A DNA stretch of 64,000 nucleotides from the NCBI RefSeq assembly GCF_024807845.1, contig NZ_JANUEQ010000001.1, forward strand, positions 1,234,900-1,298,899, in the 5' to 3' direction. The position numbers were made by a program, and so were the translations under genes. How positions within the stretch are numbered: the first letter of the stretch is position 1; every line of letters starts with the position of its first letter. A model generated the notes under the pieces. It worked only from the letters and a program-made list of their open reading frames with translations. It was not told where the DNA came from and searched no databases. Positions 45,907 to 54,385 of this stretch are shown in pieces. The DNA comes from Klebsiella sp. BIGb0407 (GTDB taxonomy: Bacteria; Pseudomonadota; Gammaproteobacteria; Enterobacterales; Enterobacteriaceae).

Positions 45907-46860
45907 ATGACTAAAAATGATAAAAAACAGGACATGGCCGCCAGAGCCGCCTGGATGTATTACATCGGCGGACAAACGCAAAATCAGATTGCGGATGTGC
46001 TGGGGGTATCGCGACAGGTCGCGCAACGTCTGGTAGCCGCTGCTTCAGAAATGGAATTAGTACAGGTACGGATCTCTCATACTGTGGCCCAGTGTGCTTC
46101 CCTCGCTGAACAGATGAAACAGACTTTTGGTCTTACCCGCTGCCAGGTGGTGCCTTCGGCAGGACTGCCAGCGGAAACGGTTCAGCATATGATAACGGTC
46201 TCAGCCGCAGAGGAAATAGAGTGGGCAGTGCAGCCTGAGCAACCACAAATCATCGCCCTCGGTTCAGGGCGAACATTACGCGGCGCGGTGAAAGAGATGT
46301 CTGAGATTTCGCGGCCACAGCACAGCTGTCTGTCACGTATTGGCGCTATCGCCAGCGATGGTTCCTGTACGCTATACGACGTATCTCTCAGTCTGGCGGA
46401 AAAAACCTCGGGGAAATATTTTATCCTGCCTGCTCCGCTATTCGCTGACAACCAGGAAGACCGGGAAGTCTGGTGTAACCATCGGATCTATAAACTGATT
46501 AATGAACAGACCGCCCTGGCGGATGTTACCTTTATCGGTATTGGTCATATCTCTTTTGAATGTCCGTTATATACCGGGGGCTTTATCACCGCTGAAGATG
46601 TGCAGCGTCTGCTAAAGGCAGGCGCCGTGGCCGAAATCAACGGCCATTTTATCGATAACCAGGGTAACAGACTGCCCGATGTTCTGGATAGCCGCTGCAC
46701 CAGTATTGCGCTCCAGCGCTCTCCTGCCCGCCAGCTAACTGCTTTTGCAGGAGGGGAGGATAAATTTGAGGCAGTTCAGGCAGTACTACGCGGGAAATGG
46801 ATCAATGGTCTGGTGACTGATGAAACAACGGCTGAACGTTTACTGCTGGATAATACTTAG
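45907..46860 (+). CDS. dalR: SorC-family transcriptional regulator (DalR-like)
   Basis: Sugar-binding transcriptional regulator of 317 residues. The N-terminal HTH is AAWMYYIGGQTQNQIADVLG followed by VSRQVAQRLVAAA. The C-terminal NagB-like sugar-binding domain includes IALGSGRTLRGAV and the SCTLYDVSLSLAEKTSG loop. I chose ATG 45907 with GGGG upstream; GTG 45904 is equivalent. Divergent position next to dalD and the inverted repeat between them suggest it controls the arabinitol operon. Whether it represses or activates cannot be read here. Confidence 0.82.
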   Translation: MTKNDKKQDMAARAAWMYYIGGQTQNQIADVLGVSRQVAQRLVAAASEMELVQVRISHTVAQCASLAEQMKQTFGLTRCQVVPSAGLPAETVQHMITVSAAEEIEWAVQPEQPQIIALGSGRTLRGAVKEMSEISRPQHSCLSRIGAIASDGSCTLYDVSLSLAEKTSGKYFILPAPLFADNQEDREVWCNHRIYKLINEQTALADVTFIGIGHISFECPLYTGGFITAEDVQRLLKAGAVAEINGHFIDNQGNRLPDVLDSRCTSIALQRSPARQLTAFAGGEDKFEAVQAVLRGKWINGLVTDETTAERLLLDNT

Positions 46861-46866
46861 CCTGGA

Positions 46867-46899
46867 AGTGATAAAGCCATTTTCGGTGGCTTTATCACT
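46867..46899. terminator. Bidirectional terminator between dalR and the isomerase gene
   Basis: A perfect 13-bp stem AGTGATAAAGCCA/TGGCTTTATCACT with a TTTTCGG loop, followed by TATTTTCC, between convergent genes. Confidence 0.82.
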
Positions 46900-46914
46900 T
46901 ATTTTCCGACCTGT

Positions 46915-47814
46915 TCAGCTCCCCGTAGTCATCAGTATTTCATCAACAAACTGTTTTGCCCGAGGAATATCAGACTCGTCAACATGCTCAATGATTAACG
47001 GAATATTCGGGTGATTTTTTGCCAGCAGCTGTAAATATTTCTCATAATTCAGTGAGCCTAATCCTGCCGCAGGTAGCTCTATCGCCCCGGCCCCACGGAA
47101 ACTGTTATGTTCTGCCGCACCGTCACCAAATTTTTCAATGATGACATCGGTTCTCTTACAGTCTTTGGCATGAGCAATTTTAACTTTGCCGTCGAGGACA
47201 TTAAAAATACTCTCTAATGTTTCATCAATCGCATCAATATTATTTTCGTCAAAATAGTTTGTCGGATCGAGTGCCAGGGCAAGTCCCGGATGATCAATAT
47301 CACGCATCAGACGCGCCACCTGGCTGACGGAGCCAATAATATTATTCACGTAGTTTTCGACTAAAAAGACGGCACCATGCTCCCAGGCAAAGACCGCTAA
47401 TTCGTGGGCAATAGTCTTAAATTCCTGGTACGCTTCTTCGCTGCTATTTTTTTCATCATATAACCAGTCACTTTCCAGATTATATGTCCCGGTCTCACTG
47501 ATAACATAAGGCGTGCCAAAGTCCCGGGCGTATTTGAGGATCTCTTTGACTGCAGCTATATTCTCTGCCCGTTTAATCGGGTCGGGGTGAACCAGGTTGG
47601 TATACGCCGAAATAGCGACGATCGGTAAATTCGCCCGTCGGAAGGCATTCCGAACCTGATGCGCTTTGGCTTTAGTTATATGGTTACGCCGCAGATCAAT
47701 ATCTTTAAACTCAAGATCAAGTTGAACACAGCCCATCCCCGCCTGCTTAATTTTGCTGATAGTTTCTTCCAGGGTATAAGGATAATAGCCAGTAAAAATG
47801 CCGACATTAATCAT
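46915..47814 (-). CDS. Sugar-phosphate isomerase/epimerase family protein (AP_endonuc_2 TIM barrel)
   Basis: A 299-residue TIM-barrel protein of the xylose-isomerase-like family (IolE/IolH/hydroxypyruvate isomerase relatives). Probable metal ligands sit in VENYVNNIIGS, LALDPTNYF, IAHAKDCK and LIIEHVDES. I chose ATG 47814, which overlaps the oxidoreductase stop by eight bases and has GGAG upstream; a 56-residue longer frame lies wholly inside the upstream gene. It is the last gene of the deoC-like operon. The substrate is unknown. Confidence 0.82.
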   Translation of the reverse strand: MINVGIFTGYYPYTLEETISKIKQAGMGCVQLDLEFKDIDLRRNHITKAKAHQVRNAFRRANLPIVAISAYTNLVHPDPIKRAENIAAVKEILKYARDFGTPYVISETGTYNLESDWLYDEKNSSEEAYQEFKTIAHELAVFAWEHGAVFLVENYVNNIIGSVSQVARLMRDIDHPGLALALDPTNYFDENNIDAIDETLESIFNVLDGKVKIAHAKDCKRTDVIIEKFGDGAAEHNSFRGAGAIELPAAGLGSLNYEKYLQLLAKNHPNIPLIIEHVDESDIPRAKQFVDEILMTTGS

Positions 47815-48937
47815 GTGTATTCTCCTGTATTTCGCTAAGATAGACGGTTCTTTCTTGTTCGATAGAGAGATAACAAGCTTCGATGCACGCCAGGGTGCCA
47901 AGATTATCCTGAGCGCTGATTGCCGGAGCGGCACCTTGTTCAATGGCACAAAGTAAATTCGCCATTGTGCCGATGAAGGCATCCGGGAACCACTGGTGAT
48001 TCCAGTGCGGTGTTAACCATTGTTCCGGATAATCGGGAAGTGCCAGCCTTAAAGTACTGCCGCAGTATTCTGGTGGTCGACGGTGCCAGCCAAAATCTCC
48101 CTCCGCCAGACCTGAGGTGCCTTCCACGCGCCAGTTAATATAATTATTTTTGGCGCAGGGCTCTCCGGGCCAGGCCCAGACATCATCCAGGCTGGTGGCA
48201 ATCAGGCCATTAGCATACTGGAAGGTATACTGGGTAATGCCATCAGTATGCGGAAACGGGGTTCTCGGGTCAGTGCGACAAACTGCCGTCACTTTTACCG
48301 GGTCACCAAATAACAGGCGGAAGGCATCAATATGATGGATCCCCATCGCGAACAGTTCGAGTTTATTATATTGCTGCAAAAACTGTTGCCAGTCAGGAAT
48401 CGCCCGCATATCAATACTGGCAATAACGGTATCGCCGATTAATTGATTATCGATAATATGCTTTAATGCCCTGATTGCCGGGTCATAGCGCATATTTGAA
48501 TTAACCGCTATCGGTATTCCACTCTCTTCACTCAGACGGACGATTTCTCGCCCTTCAGCCAGAGACATCGCCAGCGGCTTCTGGCATAAAATACCTTTAA
48601 TATGGCTGAATGCGGATTTATTTGTACAAATAAAACGGACAATATCTAACTGGATATGCGGTGGCACCGCAATATCAATAATCTCTATTTCAGGGCAGCA
48701 AACCATCTCCTGCCAGCTGGAATACACCTTATCTATATTAAAATTATCCGCCAGGCGCTGACTTTTTTTATTATCCAGAGAAGTAATTCCCTGAACTGTA
48801 AAACCTGCTTTTTGATAGGCCACTAAATGGCAGTGTTCAACAATAAATCCGGTACCAATAATACCGATACGATAATCTTTACGTTGCGGTAATTGCGGCT
48901 CTGCCGCCTGCTCTAATACACGAACTAACGACTCCAT
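47807..48937 (-). CDS. Gfo/Idh/MocA-family NAD(P)-dependent oxidoreductase
   Basis: Cytoplasmic sugar dehydrogenase-like protein of 376 residues. The Rossmann motif is GIIGTGFIVEHCH near residue 24, the conserved EKP motif appears as CQKPLAMSLAEGREIV near 119, and GIHHIDAFRLLFG supplies the catalytic His. Enzymes of this family often oxidise a sugar hydroxyl to a keto group and frequently pair with TIM-barrel isomerases, as here. GGGGG precedes the ATG. No substrate can be named. Confidence 0.85.
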   Translation of the reverse strand: MESLVRVLEQAAEPQLPQRKDYRIGIIGTGFIVEHCHLVAYQKAGFTVQGITSLDNKKSQRLADNFNIDKVYSSWQEMVCCPEIEIIDIAVPPHIQLDIVRFICTNKSAFSHIKGILCQKPLAMSLAEGREIVRLSEESGIPIAVNSNMRYDPAIRALKHIIDNQLIGDTVIASIDMRAIPDWQQFLQQYNKLELFAMGIHHIDAFRLLFGDPVKVTAVCRTDPRTPFPHTDGITQYTFQYANGLIATSLDDVWAWPGEPCAKNNYINWRVEGTSGLAEGDFGWHRRPPEYCGSTLRLALPDYPEQWLTPHWNHQWFPDAFIGTMANLLCAIEQGAAPAISAQDNLGTLACIEACYLSIEQERTVYLSEIQENTHD

Positions 48938-48983
48938 AATATCCCCCAGCTCTGGTTATTCTGCAATCATGTGCTTCCCGAGG

Positions 48984-49484
48984 TTAATTTAATTCGGGAA
49001 CAACCTTATCCTGTATCTGCTGGCGGCGTGCCACATAAGCAGGCAATGGCTTAACACCCGAGTGTTCAGCAAACCAGGCAAAGGGATCTGTGCTGGCCGT
49101 CAGGGCAAAATTAGCCCAGGGATTAAAGGAGCCGGAACGGATAATCACTTTGGCTTTATAGGCTAGTTCATGACAGAGTTTTTCATGGCTGGCCTCCGTG
49201 AAATCGGCCCCTGAGCCGGTAAAAATGTCCTGTAACTGATGATAAAGCTCCGGGTTACAGTCACGAACTTCCCGGGCAAACTGGATATTTTCGACAAAGA
49301 CTTCATGCCGAATCGCCCGTAAAATATCGGTCACATCGGGAATACCGGGCCAGAAACCGAGGTCTATACGGTTAGCCTGGGGAGGTATAGGGAATCCTGC
49401 ATCAGTCACCAGAATAATGTCGGTATGGCCGAGTGTTGCCAGCGCGGCCGCTAATTGAGGGTGTAGGATACGTTCAGGTCTCAT
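48984..49484 (-). CDS. RbsD/FucU-family sugar mutarotase/pyranase
   Basis: A 166-residue protein of the RbsD/FucU family, which interconverts pyranose and furanose or alpha and beta forms of sugars. The active-site motif LGHTDIILVTDAGFPIP includes the catalytic His at residue 20, the same position as in RbsD. I chose ATG 49484 (GGAGAG upstream); the longer frame lies inside the kinase gene. It is third in the operon, after the ribokinase, as expected if the kinase needs the furanose form. Confidence 0.85.
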   Translation of the reverse strand: MRPERILHPQLAAALATLGHTDIILVTDAGFPIPPQANRIDLGFWPGIPDVTDILRAIRHEVFVENIQFAREVRDCNPELYHQLQDIFTGSGADFTEASHEKLCHELAYKAKVIIRSGSFNPWANFALTASTDPFAWFAEHSGVKPLPAYVARRQQIQDKVVPELN

Positions 49485-49503
49485 TGTTCTCTCCGGGTCT
49501 ATT

Positions 49504-50421
49504 TTATTTAATAACAGCGAGAAAATGTTCCACTTCTTGACGGTTTTTATAGGAAGGTACCGTCTCCCAGTCACAGCAACAGAGTGCTGCGGTTGCATTG
49601 GCAAAGCAGACAGCCTGTTCAATGGGCAGGCCTTCACTTAAGGCGACGGCTAATCCGGCATTAAAGCTGTCTCCGGCACCGTTACTGTCTACCACCTCAA
49701 CCTTGCAAGGCGGGATCTCCAGCGTACTGTTGCGCGTAAAAACGGCGCTGCCTGCATCACCCAGGGTCATCACCACATGGCCACAGCCGGTTTCCAGCAA
49801 CAAATCCGCTATTTCACGGTTACTACGGGTATCATCGGGAGCCAGACCCAGGGCAACACGCGCCTCGGTTTCATTCGGTGTAAGATAATCAATAGTACTG
49901 AGATTTTTACCGCGTAAATCACAGGCCGGAGCGGGATTAAGAATAGTAATTTTATTGTGCTGTTTCGCACTTTTCAGCCCGTAAAGCGCAGTTTCAAGTG
50001 GGATCTCAAGCTGCGTCAGTACCACGCGACTCTCTAAAAGCTGCTCAAGTGCGGCATCAACCAAGGCAGGGCTAAACAGTTTATTCGCCCCCATATCGAC
50101 CACAATCACGTTACGCGCTTGCTGGTCTTTAATGATTAACCCGGCCCCCGTAGGGAGTTCATCGCTAACCGTCAGCGCACGGATATCAACCCCTTCCTGC
50201 TGCATCAGTTCGATAAATTCACGGCCAAAGACATCGTCACCCACCACACCTGCATAGGCAACCGTCGCTCCGAGGCGTGCAGCCTGTACCGCCATATCGG
50301 AACCCTTGCCACCCCAGGTCTGGCGGAAATCACGCCCGATTAAGGTTTCCCCTGCCAGCGGAATACGGTCAGCTGTCATCACCAGGGCTTTGGCATAACT
50401 GCCAAGAATAAAAATGCTCAT
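49504..50421 (-). CDS. Ribokinase-family sugar kinase (RbsK/DeoK-like)
   Basis: PfkB-family kinase of 305 residues (RbsK 309). It has the N-terminal QTWGGKGSDMAVQAARLGA, substrate-lid residues DQQARNVIVVD, ILNPAPACDL, YLTPNETEA, and the catalytic VVDSNGAGDSFNAGLAVAL. Two ATGs follow GAGGAG (50424 and 50421); the second has better spacing. Its position between a DeoC-like aldolase and an RbsD-like mutarotase suggests a (deoxy)pentose-5-phosphate product. Ribose or 2-deoxyribose are candidates. Confidence 0.85.
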   Translation of the reverse strand: MSIFILGSYAKALVMTADRIPLAGETLIGRDFRQTWGGKGSDMAVQAARLGATVAYAGVVGDDVFGREFIELMQQEGVDIRALTVSDELPTGAGLIIKDQQARNVIVVDMGANKLFSPALVDAALEQLLESRVVLTQLEIPLETALYGLKSAKQHNKITILNPAPACDLRGKNLSTIDYLTPNETEARVALGLAPDDTRSNREIADLLLETGCGHVVMTLGDAGSAVFTRNSTLEIPPCKVEVVDSNGAGDSFNAGLAVALSEGLPIEQAVCFANATAALCCCDWETVPSYKNRQEVEHFLAVIK

Positions 50422-50491
50422 CATGGACTCCTCTTTAAATCTGACAGAAGCCTGACACCCCACCATCAGTGTGGTGGGGCTGTTATCTTAC

Positions 50492-51193
50492 TTAGTAAGC
50501 GTTAATATCACCTGTCAGCCCTTTTACTATTTCCGGCCCTGAGCTGGTTCCTACCAGTTCAGCACCCGCTTCAAACATCGCTTTCATTTTTTCCAGCGTG
50601 TTGACCTTACCTGATACTTTCACTCGGCAAGGTAACTGAATATTCGCTTTGAGAAGTCGAACATCTTCTACGGTCGCTTCACAGCCACCTTTGCCCCAGC
50701 CGCTTGACTGTTTTACCCAGTCAATGCCCGCTTCAAAAGCATATTGGGTCGCTTTAATTTTCATCGCCTCTTCGGTGATAAAACCAAATTCCAGCATCGC
50801 TTTCACTTTCATCCCGAGATCATGGGCAATGTGAGTGACTGTTTTTAGTTCTTCAAAATAGTGGTCTTCCATTCCGCCCAGCAGGTAGCCAGGGTTTGGC
50901 GGAAAATCGAACTCATCAGCCCCCTCTTTGGCCAGTTCACGTACCACCGCTACTTTCATCGCTAAGGTGTCATTCGCCATCGGGAAATTAAGCGTTGTCG
51001 CCACGCGTACGCCGCTACCTTTCAGAACTTCTTTACCCAGTGCTACCCAGCATGGCGCTATCATCGCTGCATCAAACTGATATTCCAGACACATCTCCAG
51101 GTGTTTGATAACCCCTTCGCGTGTTAAGTCCGGATTAACATTGGTGAACTGAATTGCCCTGGCGACTTGGCGCGGATCGTTAAAATCAATCAT
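50492..51193 (-). CDS. DeoC-family aldolase
   Basis: TIM-barrel class I aldolase of 233 residues related to deoxyribose-phosphate aldolase. The probable Schiff-base lysine is K161 in WVKQSSGWGKGG, and the second conserved lysine is K192 in VKVSGK (VKPAGG in E. coli DeoC). EFDFPPN replaces the usual acidic motif. These changes mark it as a separate subgroup, so the substrate may not be 2-deoxyribose-5-phosphate. It is the first gene of the operon, divergent from the AraC-type regulator. Confidence 0.82.
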   Translation of the reverse strand: MIDFNDPRQVARAIQFTNVNPDLTREGVIKHLEMCLEYQFDAAMIAPCWVALGKEVLKGSGVRVATTLNFPMANDTLAMKVAVVRELAKEGADEFDFPPNPGYLLGGMEDHYFEELKTVTHIAHDLGMKVKAMLEFGFITEEAMKIKATQYAFEAGIDWVKQSSGWGKGGCEATVEDVRLLKANIQLPCRVKVSGKVNTLEKMKAMFEAGAELVGTSSGPEIVKGLTGDINAY

Positions 51194-51356
51194 GAATCTC
51201 TCCCGTCTGGTAAGTGAATAACCTGTTATGGCTGAATGTCGATGACATGACTTTAGGCGTTTCAGCCCGGGGGAGTGATAGGCAAAAATCCCTTAAACAT
51301 GGATGAAATTTTCACGCTACTGGAAATGTGAGAAGGCTCAAAAAATCAACAGTCGA

Positions 51357-51370
51357 CCACTTTATAGTGG
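51357..51370. promoter_or_regulatory. Palindrome in the deoC-like / araC-type divergent region
   Basis: CCACTTTATAGTGG is a perfect 5-bp inverted repeat with a 4-base centre, 67 bases before the regulator start. AraC-type regulators usually bind direct repeats, so it could equally be the regulator's own promoter element. Tentative. Confidence 0.3.
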
Positions 51371-51436
51371 ATGCAGGATCGTCAGGATGCTGCCACGATA
51401 AATGCTAAGTCCAAATCATGATAAAGGCGGAAACAG

Positions 51437-52309
51437 ATGTCAAAGCAGATTAAGCGAACCCGGGTGATTGCCAACTGGTATCGGGGTTCTGACGAGTTTT
51501 CTGCCCTGATGAACTACCGTATTTTGCGTGCCGGACATATCGATACCGGGGCAGATTTTCATGTTCAGCGCCAGTCAGTTGTCGGACATGAACTGATTTT
51601 TTGCCTGCAAGGATCGGGGGTTATTCGCCTTGAAGACCGGCTTTACCCGGTACAAAAGGGCCAGTTAGCCTGGCTCCCGGTACGCTGGCCGCATGAGCAT
51701 TATGCCGATAAACAGCACCCCTGGGAGATCCTCTGGTTACGCATAGAGGGTTCAAAACTCAATAATATCATGCAGATAATGGATGTTCCTCAACACCCTA
51801 TTTTTCAGTTTGAGGACCCTGATAAAATTATTGAAATTTATCACCATATCTTTTCACTGATGAACAGCTATACCCTGGTGACGGATGCCCAGTGCGATAT
51901 GCTGTGTAGCCAGCTGATTTTTACCCTGCTTGAGAACCGCAATAACGAGGTAATTCAGTCACGTATCATTACTCATCGGGGTTTGGGGAAACTGCTTTAT
52001 CAAATTCATAGTCACTATAACGATGACTGGGATATCGAAAAATTTATGCACTACTGTCAGGTGAGTAAATCGCAGCTATTCCGCCTGTTCCGGACAACAT
52101 TCGATCAAAGCCCGTTGAAATGGCTGAAAAATTATCGCTTAACCCAGGCCCGACGCTTACTGGTAGAAACGCAGGAAAATATCAGCGCCATTGCGCTCCA
52201 GGTGGGGTATCACGATCCGCTGCATTTCTCGCGTGATTTTCATCGGGCTATTGGTATGTCCCCCAGCGCCTTTCGTAAACAGGAACAGTTAGCGCCATCA
52301 ACAGAGTAG
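51437..52309 (+). CDS. AraC-family transcriptional regulator
   Basis: A 290-residue regulator with an N-terminal cupin-like ligand domain (VVGHELIFCLQGSGVIRLED, LAWLPVRWPHEHYA) and a C-terminal double HTH. The second HTH carries ISAIALQVGYHDPLHFSRDF and the GMSPSAFRK signature. GGCGGAAAC lies before the ATG. It is divergent from the aldolase-kinase-mutarotase-oxidoreductase-isomerase operon, which it most likely activates in response to the sugar. Confidence 0.85.
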   Translation: MSKQIKRTRVIANWYRGSDEFSALMNYRILRAGHIDTGADFHVQRQSVVGHELIFCLQGSGVIRLEDRLYPVQKGQLAWLPVRWPHEHYADKQHPWEILWLRIEGSKLNNIMQIMDVPQHPIFQFEDPDKIIEIYHHIFSLMNSYTLVTDAQCDMLCSQLIFTLLENRNNEVIQSRIITHRGLGKLLYQIHSHYNDDWDIEKFMHYCQVSKSQLFRLFRTTFDQSPLKWLKNYRLTQARRLLVETQENISAIALQVGYHDPLHFSRDFHRAIGMSPSAFRKQEQLAPSTE

Positions 52310-52375
52310 CGGTAGGTTTAAAACCGGCGAGTGTTATACTCCTGTTATTATTTTTAGATTCGAATCACAAGAAAG

Positions 52376-52876
52376 ATGATTAATAAAATTCTGGTCAGTG
52401 CCTGCCTGATGGGCTTTAAAATCCGCTATAACGGCAGTGAAAAAGCCCAGGTGATTAAAACCCTGGCACGCTGGGAGCAGGAACAACGTCTGGTGGTTCA
52501 CTGTCCTGAACTGGCCGCCGGGTTACCCACGCCCAGACCACCCGCAGAAATTTTTTCCGCAGATGGTAATGACGTGATGCAGGAACGCGCGCGGATCATC
52601 GAAAATACCGGCCAGGATGTGACCGGGCATTACCAGCTTGCGGCCTGGATGGCACTACGCGCAGCACAAGAGTCCGGTTGCACCGTCGCGTTATTAACTG
52701 ACGGCAGCCCGACATGCGGCAGCCGGTTTATCTACGATGGTTCTTTCACCGGCCAGCGAAAATCAGGTATGGGTGTGGCAGCCGCCCTGCTCACCAAACA
52801 CGGAATCACTGTTTTTGCCGATACCCAACTCGAAGAGTTGATTGCCTGGGTTGAGGAGAGAGAACGCTATCTTTGA
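52376..52876 (+). CDS. DUF523 protein (TudS-like thiouracil desulfurase family)
   Basis: A 166-residue protein with all DUF523 landmarks: VSACLMGFKIRYNG, HCPELAAGLPTPRPPAEIF and SPTCGSRFIYDGSFTG. Three conserved cysteines (in SACL, HCPE and PTCG) match the [4Fe-4S] ligands of TudS, which removes sulfur from 2-thiouracil. Cytoplasmic. It is transcribed after the AraC-type gene with a 66-base gap and is probably independent. Function beyond the family is inferred. Confidence 0.85.
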   Translation: MINKILVSACLMGFKIRYNGSEKAQVIKTLARWEQEQRLVVHCPELAAGLPTPRPPAEIFSADGNDVMQERARIIENTGQDVTGHYQLAAWMALRAAQESGCTVALLTDGSPTCGSRFIYDGSFTGQRKSGMGVAAALLTKHGITVFADTQLEELIAWVEERERYL

Positions 52877-52892
52877 TTAAATATTTTAAGTA

Positions 52893-53609
52893 TTAACCCC
52901 AGAAAAAATCTGTTTCCCAGTCCTGTGGAAAGCCCGTTTCAACCCTATAAATCTTCGCCGTATCATTTTCTGCAAAGAGTTTCATGATTTCGGCTTTTAA
53001 ATTGATACCTTCCATACCGAGCGTCTTTATCATCTTGTGCATCATGCAAACTGTCAGATAAGGACGATTCTGCCGGGCTACCCAGAAGGGAGGAAGATCC
53101 GTAAATTGAGGATGAATATTATTATGATACTTACCACGATAATTTTTAGCATACAGTTCCTGTTCTTGATTAAAGGAAAACTGTATTCTCTTTCGTATAG
53201 AATCTATAAGATCTGTCCCTTTTTTGGTATAAAAATAGGTATTATCCAGATACCAGAAAGGATTATTTCTGCAGGAAGAAAGGGTATGATCAAGTCGACT
53301 TCTGAGTTTTATCTCAAGCCGTGCAATAATACCAAATAACAGCACTCGTAATTTTTCATCAAACCGATATAATTCAAGCCCGTATTCGAAATACTCATCC
53401 TTTCTATAGAGTTTCCCATCCCGACTTTCTACATCTAACAGTGGATGAAGATATATTTTAAAACGATAATAACTTATCTGGCTCAGTATATTTTCAGCTT
53501 CATCTTCGTCATGAAATCCTAGTTTTTTAAGTTTCAGGTCGTTAACCAAGTCAGCGGGTGTGCGATATGGCTTATTGTAAAGCCTTGTCTGCATTGCATA
53601 ATCATCCAT
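52893..53609 (-). CDS. Shortened Abi-family (AbiD/F, Abi_2) protein
   Basis: A 238-residue member of the Abi_2 family, whose full-length members (about 300) are HEPN-domain proteins linked to phage abortive infection. The N-terminal half is typical: KPYRTPADLVNDLKLKKLGF, ILSQISYYRFKIYLHPL, EYGLELYRFDEKLRVLL and IARLEIKLRSRLDHTLS. After LPPFWVA the sequence jumps directly to NRPYLTVCMMHKMIKTL, the usual C-terminal block. The central stretch that normally holds the R-N-x-x-x-H ribonuclease motif is not visible. It may be an in-frame deletion remnant. No strong ribosome site precedes the ATG. Confidence 0.75.
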   Translation of the reverse strand: MDDYAMQTRLYNKPYRTPADLVNDLKLKKLGFHDEDEAENILSQISYYRFKIYLHPLLDVESRDGKLYRKDEYFEYGLELYRFDEKLRVLLFGIIARLEIKLRSRLDHTLSSCRNNPFWYLDNTYFYTKKGTDLIDSIRKRIQFSFNQEQELYAKNYRGKYHNNIHPQFTDLPPFWVARQNRPYLTVCMMHKMIKTLGMEGINLKAEIMKLFAENDTAKIYRVETGFPQDWETDFFWG

Positions 53610-53792
53610 GAAAAGGCAAAAAAAAGCCCACTAACTCCCCCGAAGGGTAGTTGCAGGCGTTATTAGCGTTAATATGACCCTATTTGCAAGTTGCGTCAAC
53701 AGGTACCTCCTCTAAAATGATATCCACATCGCCATAATACAAACCAGAATTAAAAAATCGACCCGCCTATATCCTAAAAGATGAAGTGATGA

Positions 53793-54317
53793 CTATTTGG
53801 TACTCGTCACACTCTCCAGAGAATGCAATAAATCCGCCAGACGATTATCTAACGCAAGCAGTTTTTCATCTGACAGTGCGGACAGAATCTGTCGTTCGTT
53901 CTCAACGTGCTTTTCCACCGCGCGATCAATCAGCGCCAACCCCTCATCCGTTAACTGCACCAGCATGCTACGGGCATCCTCGGCATTCACCTGTCGAACA
54001 ATAAAACCCCGTGATTCCAGACGCTTAAGACGATGCGTCATGGTACCCGAGGTAACCATCAGGGTTGAAAATAGTTCGGTTGGCGTCAGCATATGAGGTG
54101 CACCAGCCCGGCGTAGTGCCGCCAGCATATCGAACTCCCACGAACTCAATTCAAACTCAGAGAAGGTTAACTCGAGCCGCTGTGCAAGGAGGGCTGCACA
54201 GCGATTAAGTCGTCCAATCGGCCCCATCGGGCTACAGTCTAAATCCGGGCGCTCGCGTTTCCACTGGGCAAGAATGTTATCTACCGCATCTTGTTGGGAC
54301 GTGTTTTGATCGCTCAT
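53793..54317 (-). CDS. MarR-family transcriptional regulator
   Basis: A 174-residue winged-helix repressor. The recognition region is MLTPTELFSTLMVTSGTMTH and the wing GFIVRQVNAEDARSMLVQLT, both canonical MarR. It is divergent from an EamA exporter and a nitroreductase gene, and palindromes in the 68-base gap suggest autorepression and control of those genes. The inducer is unknown; MarR proteins of this layout often sense aromatic compounds. Confidence 0.88.
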   Translation of the reverse strand: MSDQNTSQQDAVDNILAQWKRERPDLDCSPMGPIGRLNRCAALLAQRLELTFSEFELSSWEFDMLAALRRAGAPHMLTPTELFSTLMVTSGTMTHRLKRLESRGFIVRQVNAEDARSMLVQLTDEGLALIDRAVEKHVENERQILSALSDEKLLALDNRLADLLHSLESVTSTK

Positions 54318-54321
54318 TTAT

Positions 54322-54333
54322 CTTGACTTCAAG
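54322..54333. promoter_or_regulatory. Probable MarR operator
   Basis: CTTGACTTCAAG is a perfect 5-bp inverted repeat with a two-base centre, five bases from the marR-type start. A related imperfect palindrome (TCTTGAATTAAAGA, about 54359-54372) lies near the exporter start. Confidence 0.55.
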
Positions 54334-54385
54334 TTAATTTATCGACAAGATTATTTTATCTTGAATTAAAGACAAATACAAAATT

